Position numbers and translations under genes: made by a program. Of a DNA stretch of 64,000 bases, positions 1-12,600 are shown piece after piece. Source of the stretch: Nematopogon swammerdamellus (lineage: Eukaryota; Arthropoda; Insecta; Lepidoptera; Adelidae); the NCBI GenBank assembly GCA_946902875.1, contig OX336349.1, forward strand, positions 11,245,891-11,309,890, given 5' to 3'. The notes beneath the pieces were generated by a model. That model did no database searches. It was not told the DNA's origin and saw only the letters and a list, made by a program, of their open reading frames with translations. The first letter of the stretch is position 1. The number at the start of each line of letters is the position of its first letter.

Positions 1-230
1 CATGTTGACGAATGTACACAATTCGAAAATTATTCCAAATTGCCAGTTCTATGAATGTTTCTTACGAGAACGAATGAGGACTGGCTGTACTGGTAAGAAT
101 CTTTGCCTCTCCTATAGAATACACATTATAAATATTCCCAGATCTTGAGTAAACAATTATTTTGACAGCTGTAAATTTTTTTCATACCTAAGTAATCTCT
201 CGCAGGATGGTAAACTGGTTTCTAGTCTTA

Positions 231-365
231 GGCTCACTTGCACCAACACGAGTTTAAAGTTAAGTAGCGAGTTATGGATTTAAACGCGGTTCACACGTAC
301 AACGGGTGCTAGTTTAACGAGTTAAACTGGTTTATATATTAAATTTGTGTTGGTGCAAGTGGGCC
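231..365. mobile_element. PIF/Harbinger-like MITE, copy 1
   Basis: A 135-bp element has terminal inverted repeats. The right end reads, on the minus strand, GGCCCACTTGCACCAACAC, and the left end is the same with one change. It is flanked by TTA on both sides (228-230 and 366-368), a 3-bp TWA target duplication as used by PIF/Harbinger transposases. A second copy lies at 37908-38052. It has no coding capacity. Confidence 0.75.
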
Positions 366-524
366 TTAGTTATGCTGTTGTTGTTTTGGTTTGGGGTTGG
401 CTCTAGGCCTGCAAACTAATCCCGCTTGGTTGGGGGACCTTCGTGCAAAACCCCGCAGTCTCCAGCTACCCCAGCCAGCCTATGTCTTCCATGATAGCCA
501 CAAGTCGACCGAGGTGTCTGTAGG

Positions 525-612
525 CCGCTTATCCCTTAGTCGCCTTTTACGACATGCACGGGGAGAGATGCAGTGGGACTATTCTTATTAAGTACCGACC
601 CCACGCAGTACT
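525..612 (+). repeat. Dispersed repeat A (tail segment)
   Basis: The segment runs from the CTTAGTCGCCTTTTACGACA motif to a motif resembling CCCCACACGGTAC. The same 80-90 bp block recurs at about 6667-6750, 9450-9535, 18543-18640 and 60560-60650, in both orientations. It resembles the shared 3' tail of a retroposon family; which family is not clear from the sequence. Confidence 0.5.
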
Positions 613-760
613 AGTCTTAGTCTTAGTTATTTAGAATGCATCATTTGAATAGTTGAATTCATAACACGTCAATATATGATTCGCATAAGGTAATTGGGCA
701 AATTTAGCTTAGAAAAATTCGGGTGTGTTTTGTTATTCCTAGAGTTAAAACAATCCATCT

Positions 761-2240
761 GTGCTTCTAAATAAGTGAATCCTCTCTTGTTGTATACTGT
801 TTTGTGGGAACTGCTGCTCTGCTCTGATTTCATTACTTTACGAAATATTTTAGTGCATGTGCTGGCGCACCAAAATTCGCGAATCAGCGAAAATGGCATG
901 GAAACCGAGGGGTAAAACTAGGACTTAAGCAAAACTAAAAATATTTTTTTTAAATAACCCACTGTCACTTTCAGCTAGCGATATCTATTTTAAAGGACAT
1001 TGGGCATTTTTGCATGGGACTATTACCCACGGCTAACAAAAATAAAATTAGGTCAGAAGGATAGGTAATTACAACTAGATTACAGTGGTATAGGTCGCAT
1101 CTCTGTGGGTCGTGGGAATAACGAGAAAATGAACACAAAAATATTCAAACAAAAACCTTATATTAATACGTTTTTCGAAAGGAATGAAAAATAATTTCTG
1201 CTGCATCCAAATCCATCATTATTTCATCTAAAAACGCCGCGGGCGCGTGAAATTCCTCTAGATATCTAGCTAACTACACTGGCGATGTGCGCGCAACTCT
1301 CAAGAGTGCGGCGGCCGTGTATTTACAATTTACCGATTATTTCCGTTTTCCCATTGTTATGAACTGAAATAACTACAGAACATTTAATCTCGTTGGAACC
1401 CCATGATTTAAAAGTATTTCGGTTTTTGTTCACGATTTTTCAGAACTGGGTAAATAATTCCGAATGGTAAATAATTCCTTTTACAGATTAATCACTCGAG
1501 CGTCGCACGGCGCGCGCCCGCATATTCCGTGAGTGTCGCAGTGTTCGCGACTGCGACCGCATAAGGACGGGGTTACGGGAAATACGCTTCTTTTAGGAAA
1601 CATTATATGAACACCTATAGCCAGTTTAGCATCGTTGTAATCGTTACAAAATTTCCTACAAAGTTATGTATAATTTGAATTGTACTGACCTTTTTTCTTA
1701 TTCAAAATCGTGGGTGAATTACTGCACTTGGTGAATTACGTCAACTCAGCGTGTTGAGGCATTTTCTAAACAAGATCTCAATAATATGATCACTGCCCTA
1801 TTAAATATGCACTCTACACTCAATTGCGCTTCTAAAAACAACAAATACGAAATATATCTTACCTTCGGCGCTTCGGAAACATGATAAGAACGCACACGCA
1901 CTCGCTCACTGCACTGACTGCCGCGCATGCGCGAGTTTCAAATATTTTTTCCAACTAGAGGCGATACTGTCAGTTGAACTATTGAATCAGATCGAGAAGA
2001 GCATATCTTCACCTTTTTTTAGAGGTAAAAAGAGCCTTATTCCCATATTAATAGAGTGTATATTTGTATGGCAGAGGTCGACTGCGCGCCGGGACAGACG
2101 TATGTCCCAGCGACGCGCGAGTGGTTAACAGCGAATTATGGATGACATATTTTTTTATTTACTTTTAGTGCTTTAAACAATAATTTGTTAATATCATCCC
2201 CATAGTACTCATCTTCTCTATTCCTTAGGGCTCAGAGTCC
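761..2240. other. Non-coding stretch, nothing recognised
   Basis: This is AT-rich sequence with scattered CpG-rich patches near 1235-1320 and 1495-1570. Short ORFs occur but none looks like a known protein. If gene 1 continues leftward past 3428, this stretch would be intronic. Confidence 0.4.
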
Positions 2241-2318
2241 CTAAAGGTACATACGCACTATGCGTGCCGTGCGGCTGGCCGCAGGATGCGGTTGCAATTG
2301 CGGTTAACTGGGCGGCGG

Positions 2319-2528
2319 CTAGCCGAAACCGCAACCAGAAAGTGCTGATAGGATAATGTTGAATGATCTTTTTTTTTTATCCTGTGGTAAATCAGCTCCA
2401 TACGTATCCACCAACTCTTCCCAAGATTTTTGACGTAAGTTTTTATCAGAATATTCTGCGGATTTCGTATTCCAGATTGTTGGCCTGTTTTGAATTTCGA
2501 TTATATACCGTTCTGTATCGAAATCCAT
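2319..2528 (-). pseudogene. MADF-domain fragment (69 residues)
   Basis: The predicted peptide starts MDFDTERYIIEIQNRPTIW and continues with a spaced Trp and a KSWEEL stretch. This is the first half of an MADF (Adf-1-type Myb/SANT-like) DNA-binding domain, and it then runs into a stop. MADF proteins are host transcription factors or the accessory protein of PIF/Harbinger elements. The flanks (2244-2265 and about 2638-2660) contain an imperfect inverted match around ATACGCACTA, so a Harbinger-type element is the likelier source. It is too short to be a complete protein, and a spliced continuation was not found. Confidence 0.5.
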
Positions 2529-3427
2529 AGCTGAGAATTATGTTATCTATCAGTCGCGAGCGCCGGTAATGTATACGTGCGCCTTCAATGCTCGCAGCTC
2601 GACCGCAAACTAGCAAACTGCAAACTGCAGTGCATCCGCGTAGTGCGTATAGCGACCGTCCGGCTAGCCGTTAGTCGGGCCACAGCGCTGCGAGCGACCG
2701 GAGCGGTTGGCCAGCAGCCGCATCGCAGTGCGAATAAATAATACGGTTTACATACAATTTTGAACTTCCGGTTAGCCGGACGGGCAGCCGCAACGCGGCT
2801 AACCGGACAGGGCGTAGGAGGCCTAAGGGATAGACAACGCTTAACGAAATTCTACACAATTATGAAACCCCTCTCACTTGGGCTCCCCAACATTTTATGT
2901 ATACTAAAAACCAATTGAAGCTGTCCACCTTAAGTGACGTCTACAATTCTCTTCGCTATTCTTCGCTCTGACCACACTCCATCAGCAAATGATAATGTCA
3001 TCCTCTTTTATGACTTTCATATATATAATATTGTTACGGTAGCCCGGAAAAATGGGTATAAACTGTAAAACCGTGCAACGGTTTTCCGCGCAGGAGGGGT
3101 TTTGTTCCATTTATTTTTTTATCAAAATAGACTATCTACAAGAACCAATTCATTCTAATCTAATTAAGTCCTAACTAAAATAATCCAAAACGAAATTTTA
3201 GCCAACTGCCACTAAAATGTATTTTATACGATAAGTGGTTTTGTTTTATAATAATGTATTATTTGTTTTCATACAATATAAAATGGCGTTTTCCTCAGAT
3301 CAGTCAACAGTTAAGTGAACGAGACATACAAGTGAAATTAGAAGATAGACAGAGGAGATAACAAACAAGCACACAGCGACTATAAAAAATTATGTCTGCT
3401 TCACCATAGTCGGGTAAGACTACTCAC
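2529..3427. other. Non-coding stretch, nothing recognised
   Basis: The stretch contains repeated CGGCTAGCCG-like motifs at 2660-2830 and then AT-rich sequence. No supported gene was seen. It would be intronic if gene 1 continues to the left. Confidence 0.35.
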
Positions 3428-3610
3428 TTCAACTCGTCATCGCTGATCAGCACCGTGTCCTTGACGGGTGAGTGATGGCGAGGCTCGGTGTTGGTTTTGG
3501 AGGTGGAGCGGCTGTGATGGCGCGTGGGTGATTTCTTCATCTTGGCCTCGCGCATGCTCAGTGGACTCAGGCTTTTGTGGTCGTCGCGCCGCCAGTTATA
3601 TGGGTTGTAC
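3428..3610 (-). CDS. Gene 1, exon 14
   Basis: An open 183-bp block lies between a CTGCAG acceptor and a GAA|GTGAGT donor. It translates to a basic Ser/Arg/His-rich stretch (YNPYNWRRDDHK at its start, ending VLISDDEL). It joins exon 13 in phase (GG|G) if the donor overlapping the exon-13 stop codon is used. Composition and phase match the RS-like tail of gene 1. The next exon was not found in 1-3427 and may lie outside the window. Confidence 0.7.
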
Positions 3611-6600
3611 CTGCAGTTGTAGAATGAAACTTTATTTTGTGAGGATATTGTTATTTCAATATTACACTAGTCTACCTAAAGTGACCTACGTAAAATATTT
3701 TTTATTATTTCTCACTCACCGATCGATATCTCTGACAACCTTGGCATGAATATGGACTTGAAATGCTCGAAGTGTGGGAAACAATATAAGCGAAAAATCT
3801 GGCTAGAAAAGCACGTGAAGGAGAAACATAGCGACAGTGAAGCAGGGCAGAAAGCGCCTGTAAGTTCTCCACCTGACACTATTGACAGAGTACAACCTCA
3901 CACGTCACAAAGTGTTGCGCAACCTTCCTCTCACCATGAAGCATTTTCGCCCAGAGACCGACTAAGCTTACCGAGCATATCCGAGACCACTTGGAAGCAA
4001 CATGATCGATGCCTAGCCGAAAGACTTGACCTCCCAGGCTGCAGGCAGAGTCCCGAAGATCAGCTGTATGACTTCCAGGGAACAATTTACAATTACTTCT
4101 CCGAATTGTACCCTGTTCGCTATCACCACAACCCAATGGAAAGAGAAAACACTTTCAAAGCAAAGCTTAGGAGAAGGAAGAGAGAGTTGATAAAGCAGCT
4201 AAGGAAGGCTAAAGCCTCAGGAGACAGAAATCTATGCCACCAATTAGCCAGAGCGATGAGATCTATCCTAAAACTCATCCAGAAAGTATCTGAGCAAATT
4301 ACGGTTGCTGGCAATGAATTTCGAAAGGCTCAGAATATAGCAGCTTTCGAGAAGAACCCCTTTTATTTCGCCAAAAAAGCTTTTAAGGAACAGCAGGGTA
4401 CAATTAGGTTAAGTACGGACGAGATGTTCAACTACTTTAAATCCACATATACCACCCCGGAGGCAGATATAACTTACAGGGATCCACCAGCTCCAAAACC
4501 CAAAGAACCTGCTCTAGCATTTGATGCTGATTCACCGACGATGGAAGAGCTGGAATACCACATAAAAAGGAAACCAAATAGTTCCGCCCCGGGACCCGAT
4601 GGCATACCATACATCATATACAAAAAATGTCCATCAGTGCGGAAACACATGTTGAACATCTACAAAAGAATTTGGACGAACAGAGAAGTGCCAGACTGTC
4701 TTGGTAAAGCCGTGTTTGTTCTTCTACCAAAAAAGAAAGAAGTTACTGATCCCAAGGATATTAGACCTATAGCCCTTACGAACACAATTTCGAAAATATT
4801 CTTCTCCATTATACAGGCCAGACTACTCAAACACATGTGTACCAACAACTACTTACCGAAGAAGTACCAAAAAGGTTTTCTCCCAAGAGTTGCAGGGTGC
4901 CTCGAACATAATTCTTTGCTGACTGAATGTCTTAGAGATGCAAGGAAGAATGAGAGACAATTAACTGCCACGTGGTTAGACTTTGAAAACGCCTTCGGTT
5001 CGGTGCGCCATGAGTTACTATTAAAGGCGCTAGAGTGGTATAATGTGCCACCTCTGATCTGTAATATAATAGCCTCCTACTACAAAAAACTTTCCTTTGT
5101 AATACAAGTAAAAGGCGAAACGGAGAAGACACCGGAAATTCGTTACGGCATAGGACTTTTCCAGGGTTGCTGCCTCTCTCCTGTCACATTTAACATTGTT
5201 ATCAACATTCTAATTGATACGCTTGTCGTAAAAGAAAAGAAATGGGGATACAGGTTCAAATATGGAGACACATATATGGCGGCCATCCTGGCATTTGCGG
5301 ATGATATTACGCTGTTAACCCGCAATCCAAAACAAAATCAGTCGCTTCTTAAGGTGGTGGATGACTATTGTGAATGGACCAAAGGGATGAAGATAAAACC
5401 AGCGAAGTGCTACTGTTTGAGCTTAACCAGGAAAGGTTCAAAGTTTACCTCGAGCAATCCAGGTTTGACAGTAGCCGGAAAACCAATCGCAACCGTGGCT
5501 GATGAAGCTCCTTTTAAATTCTTGGGCAAAAGGATCACCAGCAGAGGAAAGGAGCATCCTACTGATGATATTGTCCAACTTTTCGAAGAGAGCCTCCGCC
5601 AAACTGACAATCTTCCCCTCCTGGGTACACAAAAGGCATGGATTTACGATAACTACCTGACATCAAAACTTTCATGGCCATTTCTCGTCTACGACTTCAC
5701 AAAGCAAAACCTGACTAAATTAGACTCGTATGTGACCAGATTCCTGAAATCATGGTTTGGACTGGCTCACCCGGCTGACTCGTCAACGCTATACAGATCT
5801 CACAATAACTTTGGACTGAACATTAAGAAACCGTCGATATTTTATCAAAAGGCGAGAATAGCCAAACGATGTATACTCAAAGACTCCAATGATAGCGCTA
5901 TTCAAGCCTTACCCAACACATCACTATCAGATGAACTGGAATCGAGACTCGACTTCTACAAATCATTCCAAGTTGGTACACGCACCAATAGATCTGGATT
6001 GGGCATAGAAACAGCAAAGTCTGATAAAGAAATACTGAAAGGTTTTGCTCAGGAGGACATGGAACAAGGCTTCAAACTTCACGCCTTAAACCTAGAAATG
6101 CAGAATGATTGGCTAACAGTGGGTGACTTCTGCATCCCTCCTGCATTGAAGTGGAAATCCATAATATACAACTGGTCCCCTGAGCTGCTTAAGTTCTACT
6201 TAAATGCATTCCAGCTTACTCTCCCCGACCCGAGTAACCTAGTTAGATGGGGGAAATCTACAAATAAACTATGCCCGTCATGTAAGGAGTTCGTAGCAGG
6301 GACCGAAACCGGTTGTGAAACTACCGGTTATTAAACGGTTGTTATGGGTTTTGTTAGTACCGGCTGTAAAAATAACCCCTAAGACTCAAAACCCTTTTCT
6401 TTAAAGGTTATTTTACAACAGGTTGTGAAAAAACAACCGTTAAGCAAAAACCTCCATGTTATGGGTTATTATGAAACAATAACCCGATAAATAAAGGTTT
6501 TTTACCCGTATCGCCCTTAAAAGGTTGTAGGTAAGTAAATTGCTAGATAAATGCGTTTAGTTAGCCGTATTTCGGGAGAATGCGGAGAATACAACACGTC

Positions 6601-9600
6601 ACATTAAGAATAAATAAGATATCACTTTATTGCAAAATAAAGAGTACACAATAGGAACAATACTACAGTTTGTACCGTGTGGGGTCGGTACTTAAAAAGA
6701 ATAGTCCCACTGCATCTCTCCCCGTCGCATGTCGTAAAAGTCGACTAAGGGATCGTCAGCCTCGGCAGCTTAATGGTGCGGTCAGTTATTGGATGGATGA
6801 CCGCCCGACTGTTGGAGGCTGACCGTGGTTCGGATACCACGTTAAACTGTAGGTCCCTTCCCTTCTTACCTTACTAGGTGGTAGGGTTTATCCCGGCCGG
6901 GTTGGTACCACCGCACTGAGCGAAACGTCGGTCGAAACGGCTATGTAAATAGTTCGTGTTTTCCGTCCAGTTCAGTGTAGCCGGCGCGAAATGAAGGGAA
7001 GCACTGACATGGCACCTAGTTCACCCGGTGTTATGGGCTGACATCACGGATGTTGTAGGTGATGTAGCCAACCGTGTCAAGTTTCCATAAAAAAAAAAAT
7101 AAAAACAGTAAACCAGAAATGTTTTGATGAAATTCACACAAGATGAGTTTTTTTTTACGTTTTTTCTATTTTAATAAAACTAACGAAAAACTCGATTATA
7201 ACTTTTTAGGGTTAAGTATCCGGTACGGGGACTTTTTTTAAAATAACAAAAACAATAATTTTCGGTCGATTTTATTGTGACTTTTTTCAAAGAATCTAAA
7301 ATTTCTGAAATCTAAAAGTTTTTAAAATTTTTACAAAACCACTATTAGATGAGTATGAGTACTATCTATCATTATTATCTATCGTTTGAGCCTATAATCA
7401 CAAAAATCGGTGAATATTAATGGTACTTTTGTGGTCCCTCCCTTATGAAGGTAAATACTTTTTACACAAAAAAAAAAATAAAGTCAGATTACGATCAGTG
7501 CGTACGATTTCACAAAAGGTATGATACGTATAAGAGAAGTTTATGATATGTATAATGTATATGGTCTTTAAAAAGTGGCCGCCATTTTGAACTTTTTAGT
7601 TACTGGACCGATTGCTTTCAAAATCGATATCTGGGTGTCTGTATGGCCTCTGAATACGAATCTGTAGTCAAAATTTAAAAAAGTGGTCGCCATTTTGAAC
7701 TTTTTAGTTACTGGACCGATTGCTTTCAAAATCTATATCTGGGTGTCTGTGTGCTGTGAATACGATTCCGTTGTGAAAATTGAAAAAAGTGGCCGCCATT
7801 TTGAACTTTTTAGTTACTGGACCGATTGCTTTGAAAATCGATATCTGGGTGTCTGTGTGGGCTCTAAATACGAATCTGTTGTCACTGTTGTCACGTCCTG
7901 ACTACATCATCAGACCCTCGTCACCAAGTGTATTGGTGGAAGTATGGAGCACTCGTCCGAACCAACCAAATGAGCCCAAACTCGAGGGAGTTACTAGTAA
8001 CGGTTGAAGAGTTCCATCCACTACCCACCTCCTGATTCCATCATCAGACCCTCGTCCCCAAGTGTATTAGTAGAAGTATGGAGCACTCGTCCGAACCAAC
8101 CAAATGAGCTCAAACTTGAGACGGTTACTAGTAACGGTTGAAGAGTTCCACTGTCCACCTAATGACTCCATCATCAGACCCTCGTCACCAAGTGTATTGG
8201 TAGAAGTATGGGACACTCGTTCAAACCCACCAAATGAGTCTAAACTCGAGGGGTTACTAGTAACGGTTGAAGAGTTACACTACCCACCTCCTGATTCCAC
8301 CATTAGAACCTCGTCACCAAGTGTATTAGTAGAAGTATGGGACACTCGTCCAAACCATCCAAATGAACCCAAACTCGAGGGAGTTACTAGTAACGGTTGA
8401 AGAGTCCCACTGTCCACGTTCTGACTACACCATCAGACCTTCGTCACCAAGTGTATTGGTGGAAGTATGGGGCACTCGTCCGAACCAACCAAATGAGCCC
8501 AAACTTGAGGGAGTTACTAGTAATGGTTGAAGAGTTCCACTACCCACCTCCTGATTCCATCATCAAACCCTCGTCCCCAAGTGTATTAGTAGAAGTATAG
8601 AACACTCGTCAAACCCAACCAAATGAACCCAAACTCGAGGGGGTTACTAGTAACGGTTGAAGAGTTCCACTGTCCACCTCCAGTCTCCATTAGACCGTCG
8701 TCACCAAGTGTATTGGTGGAAGTATGGGACACTCGTCCAAACCCACCAAATGAGCCCAACTCGAGGGGTTACTAGAAACGGTTGAAGAGTTCTACTGTCA
8801 ACCTTATGACTCCATCATCAGACCCTCGTCACCAAGTGTATTGGTAGATGTATGGGAGACTCGTCCAAACCCACCAAATAAGTCCAAACTCGAGGGGTTA
8901 CTAGTAACGGTTGAAGAGTTCCACTACCCACCTTCTGATTCCTTCATCAGACCCTCGTCACCAAGTGTATTAGTAGAAGTATGGGACACTCGTCCAAACC
9001 ATCCAAATGAGCTCAAACTCGAGGGGGTTACTAGTAACGGTTGAAGAGTTCCACTACCCACCTCCTGATTCCATGATCAGACCCTCGTCACTAAGTGTAT
9101 TAATAGAAGTATGGGACACTCGTCCAAACCAACCAAATGAGCCCAAACTCGAGGGGGTTATTAATAACGGTTGAAGAGTTCCACTGTCCACCTCCAGTCT
9201 CCATCATCAGACCCTCGTCACCAAGTGTATTGGTGGAAGTATGGAGCACTCGTCCGAACCAACCAAATGAGCCTAAACTCGAGAGGGTTACTAGTAATGG
9301 TTGAAGAGTTCCACTGTCCACCTCCTGTCTCCATCATCAGACCCTCATCACCAAGTGTATTGGTGGAAGTATGGGACACTCGTCCAAACCCACCAAATGA
9401 GTACCAACCCGGACGGGTTAAACCCTACCACCTAGTAATATAAGAACGGAGTCATATCCCTTAGTCGCCTTTTACGACATACACGGGGAGAGATGCAGTT
9501 GGGCTATTCTTTTAAAGTACCGGCCCCACACGGTACACCAGTTTCTCTGGCGTTTTGATAGACATTTCGGCACAATTCAAGTTGAGTCGAACTCGCTTGG

Positions 9601-12600
9601 TTTCTTCTATGGGAACCCCCGTGAATATTTGACTTTTTCGTATATTTGTTGCTATATCGGCCATAATAACACATATTCTGTGAAAATTTCAACGGGCTAC
9701 CTATTACGGTTCAAGAGATACAGCCCTCGACGAATGAGTGCGCGTTGGCTGGCTAGCGCGAGTGCGCGGGTCTTGATTACAGTGACGTCACGCGTAGCCG
9801 CGGCGCACTGAGTTTTAGCGGCAGAAACGGCTTATGTTTATTGTTAATATCTCCATAACTAATGGTCCGATTTGGATAATTCAAAAAGATATAACATTCT
9901 TATGCCATAAGGAACAACTTCTATAAGGAACAACAAGAAATGGATATAACTTCTATTGAATTTGCTGTTACTTTACTGATCCTCATTCCAAATAATGGTA
10001 TAAGATTCCGTTCGAATTGTATTAGATACGTCACTGTCAACTCAACAAACACATGCACACCATTGGAATGACGGACAGCCCACTCTGCAGAGCCTGCCTG
10101 GAGGCGGAAGAGACACCAACACACATAGTCATGGACTGTAGACAACTGGAGACATTCCGTTTGCGGACCTTTAACTATAAAAAGGGGGACCCAGAGACCC
10201 GAAAGGGCTGCTACGCTTTGTGGAAGAACTCGGCTGGCTAAAATGAGCCTACAACCGGGTTGCTGAACACAACAGCCTCGTGTCAGTCAAGTGCGTTCAA
10301 CAACAACTAGGAACTCCAATATAATTCAGTATTTATTTAATAACCTCGTTCATCCTGTCTTTACTTTACTGACAACTAGTGACGACCACTTTTTTTTTAA
10401 TGTTCACCACAGATTCGTATTCAGGGCCCACACAGACACCCAGATACCGATTTTGAAAGCTATCGGTCCATTAACTAAAAAGTTCAAAATGTCGGCCACT
10501 TTTTTTTTATGTTCACTACAGATTCGTATTCAGAGTCCACACAGACACCCAGATATCGATTTTGAAAGCAATCGGTCCAGTAACAAAAACATTTAAATTG
10601 GCAGCCACTTTTTTTAAATTTTGACAACAGATTCGTATTTAGAGCCCACACAGACACCCAGATATCAAATTTTGAAAGCAATCAGAACAGTAACTAAAAA
10701 GTTCAAAATGGCGGCCACTTTTTTACCACAATGTTACATCAATCACGAAATTAAAACACCATGAATATTATTTTCGTACCCAGGAACGAAAATAATATTT
10801 GTTGTATTTTAATTTCGTTCCTGGGTGCGAAATTAAAATCATTCACATTTTAACTCCACGCCCAGGAGCGAAATGTTTAATGTTTCGTTTCTGATACCAT
10901 CCCTGACACACACACAATTACATTTTTTTTTTTGGAAACTGACACTGTTGGCTACATCACCTACACATCCATGATGTCAGCCCATAACACCGGATGAACT
11001 TGGTGCCACGTCAATTCAGTCGTGCCGGCTACACTGACTGAAAACACAAACTATTTACACAGCCGCTTCGACCGACCTTTCATTCAGTGCGATGGTACCA
11101 ACCCGGGCGAGTTGAACCCTACCACCTAGTAATATATTATCACCACCATTATGATCTAACACGTGTAAGTTGGTAAAAAAAATCAAATTCTTTCTATTCC
11201 ATACTAATAAAACTAAACTTGTGGTTTTTCACCATTTCTGAAAGAAAGAGATCTATGTGTTGGAAGACTTTTTTGTTCCTGGCATGAAACTGAAACGATT
11301 ACTAAAAATTTTTTTGTTATGTTTTAAATTAAAAAAAAATTTTTTTGTAAAAAAAAAAATATTCACGTTGTTTCTCTCTCACAATTTGACTGAATAACCG
11401 TCTAATAATAGTCTGTTCTACGCGCGGTCGCAGGGCAGCGAGCGGGGAGCGGCGGAGGCGCGGAGGCGCGGCGGAGTCGCGGCGGCGCGGCACGTAGACT
11501 CCGTTGGCGGCGCGAGTGGCGGCGCTATCAAAGGCTTTGACAGCCCCGCCACTCGTACCGCCGCCGCCGCGACACAAAACCCCTATGTAAAAACAACCGG
11601 TTGCGGTAACAGGTTATTCTTGGCGGTTTTTCGTTAAAGGTTATGATTTTGGATAACAACCGTTAGCTTAAAGGTTTTTAAAGGGTTTTTTAAACGGTTG
11701 TTGTTATTTCATAACCGGTATAGTGCCTGGGGTTTTTACCTAAAAGGTTGTTTTGTAACCGGTTATGTCAAAACCTTTAAGCATTTTAACCTGTTTTCGG
11801 TCCCTGGTTCGTAGGCACGGCCAAACATTTGTTATGCGGATGCAAAATACTACTTGAGCGAGGCCAGTATTCCTACCGTCATGACAAAGTCCTCCAAATC
11901 ATCAGAGAGGCCATCAACCTGTCAATTGCACGGACCAGGAAAGGGCAAACCAGTAGCGGCTTCCAGAAGGTCAACTTTGTGAAACCTGGAGCCAATAAGC
12001 TGCCCAAAGATAGGACTAAACCTTCTTCAATTTTGGGAGCAGCAAAGGATTGGGAATTGTTGATGGACACACATGAGAAGCATTACCAAATGCCTTCGGA
12101 AATCTGTACCACAGCATTAAGACCGGATATACTCATATTCTCAAAAGCGACAAAGCATGTAGTACTTGTTGAACTTACAGTTCCATGGGAAAGTAACATA
12201 CCGAAGGACCACAACATCAAACTTAACAAGTACTGCAACTTAGTAGACCGGATTGTGAGAAACGGATTCAAGACTGATCTCTTCGCTGTGGAAGTCGGAG
12301 CAAGGGGACTACCAGCGAAGTCGCTCTACAGTCTCTTCAAGAATCTAGGGCTCCCAAGATCGACGCTAAGCTCATATATGGAGAGAGCTTCGAAAACGTC
12401 ACTGGAAGCATCCTACAGAATATGGATAGGTAGAGAGAGGGAGGTCGAGAGCGGGACTGGTGGTTTCCCCGCGTCCTAGTCAACGCAGACTAGCTGACGA
12501 GGGCTTGCAGCGAGCCGAAACGTGAAGCATGCGCGGGAAATTTAGAGTGGCCACTCGCTAGTCCCGGCCTCGATTAATACCCTCCTCTACTGCCGATGGG

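Larger units (their letters stand above)
185..760. repeat. Dispersed repeat D, interrupted copy
   Basis: The segments 185-230 and about 614-760 match, with changes, a stretch at about 45888-46050. Here the repeat is split by the Harbinger-like MITE at 231-365 and by a copy of the dispersed repeat A tail near 525-612. No protein is recognisable in it. Confidence 0.45.
6297..11806. mobile_element. Non-autonomous hAT-type element, 5.5 kb
   Basis: The ends are CAGGGACCGAAA and its inverse TTTTCGGTCCCTG, inside an 8-bp target duplication; both are hallmarks of the hAT superfamily. Each terminal 200-250 bp is crowded with AACCGGTT, ACGGTTGT and AAAGGTTAT-type motifs, in keeping with subterminal transposase-binding repeats. 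No hAT transposase is encoded. The interior is a mosaic: SINE and repeat A at 6655-7100, 110-bp modules at 7562-7890, a 130-bp tandem array at 7895-9410, a LINE C-terminal fragment at 10041-10245, inverted copies of the modules at 10385-10735, and a reversed SINE at 10922-11137. Confidence 0.85.
6289..11814. repeat. 8-bp target duplication flanking the hAT-type element
   Basis: GTTCGTAG occurs at 6289-6296 and again at 11807-11814. In the uninterrupted copy the same site occurs once, in TAAGGAGTTCGTAGGCACG. This fixes the insertion boundaries exactly. Confidence 0.95.

Noticed and set aside
3468..3749. 93-residue plus-strand ORF
   Set aside because: It is the antisense shadow of gene 1 exon 14 and runs into the retrotransposon boundary.
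5410..5632. Minus-strand ORFs within the retrotransposon
   Set aside because: They are shadows of the plus-strand polyprotein; identical shadows occur at 14567-14789.
8104..9443. Series of 67-98 residue ORFs repeating RPSSPSVLVEVWDTR
   Set aside because: They are translations of the 130-bp tandem array; the period breaks frame between units and no start or splice logic links them.
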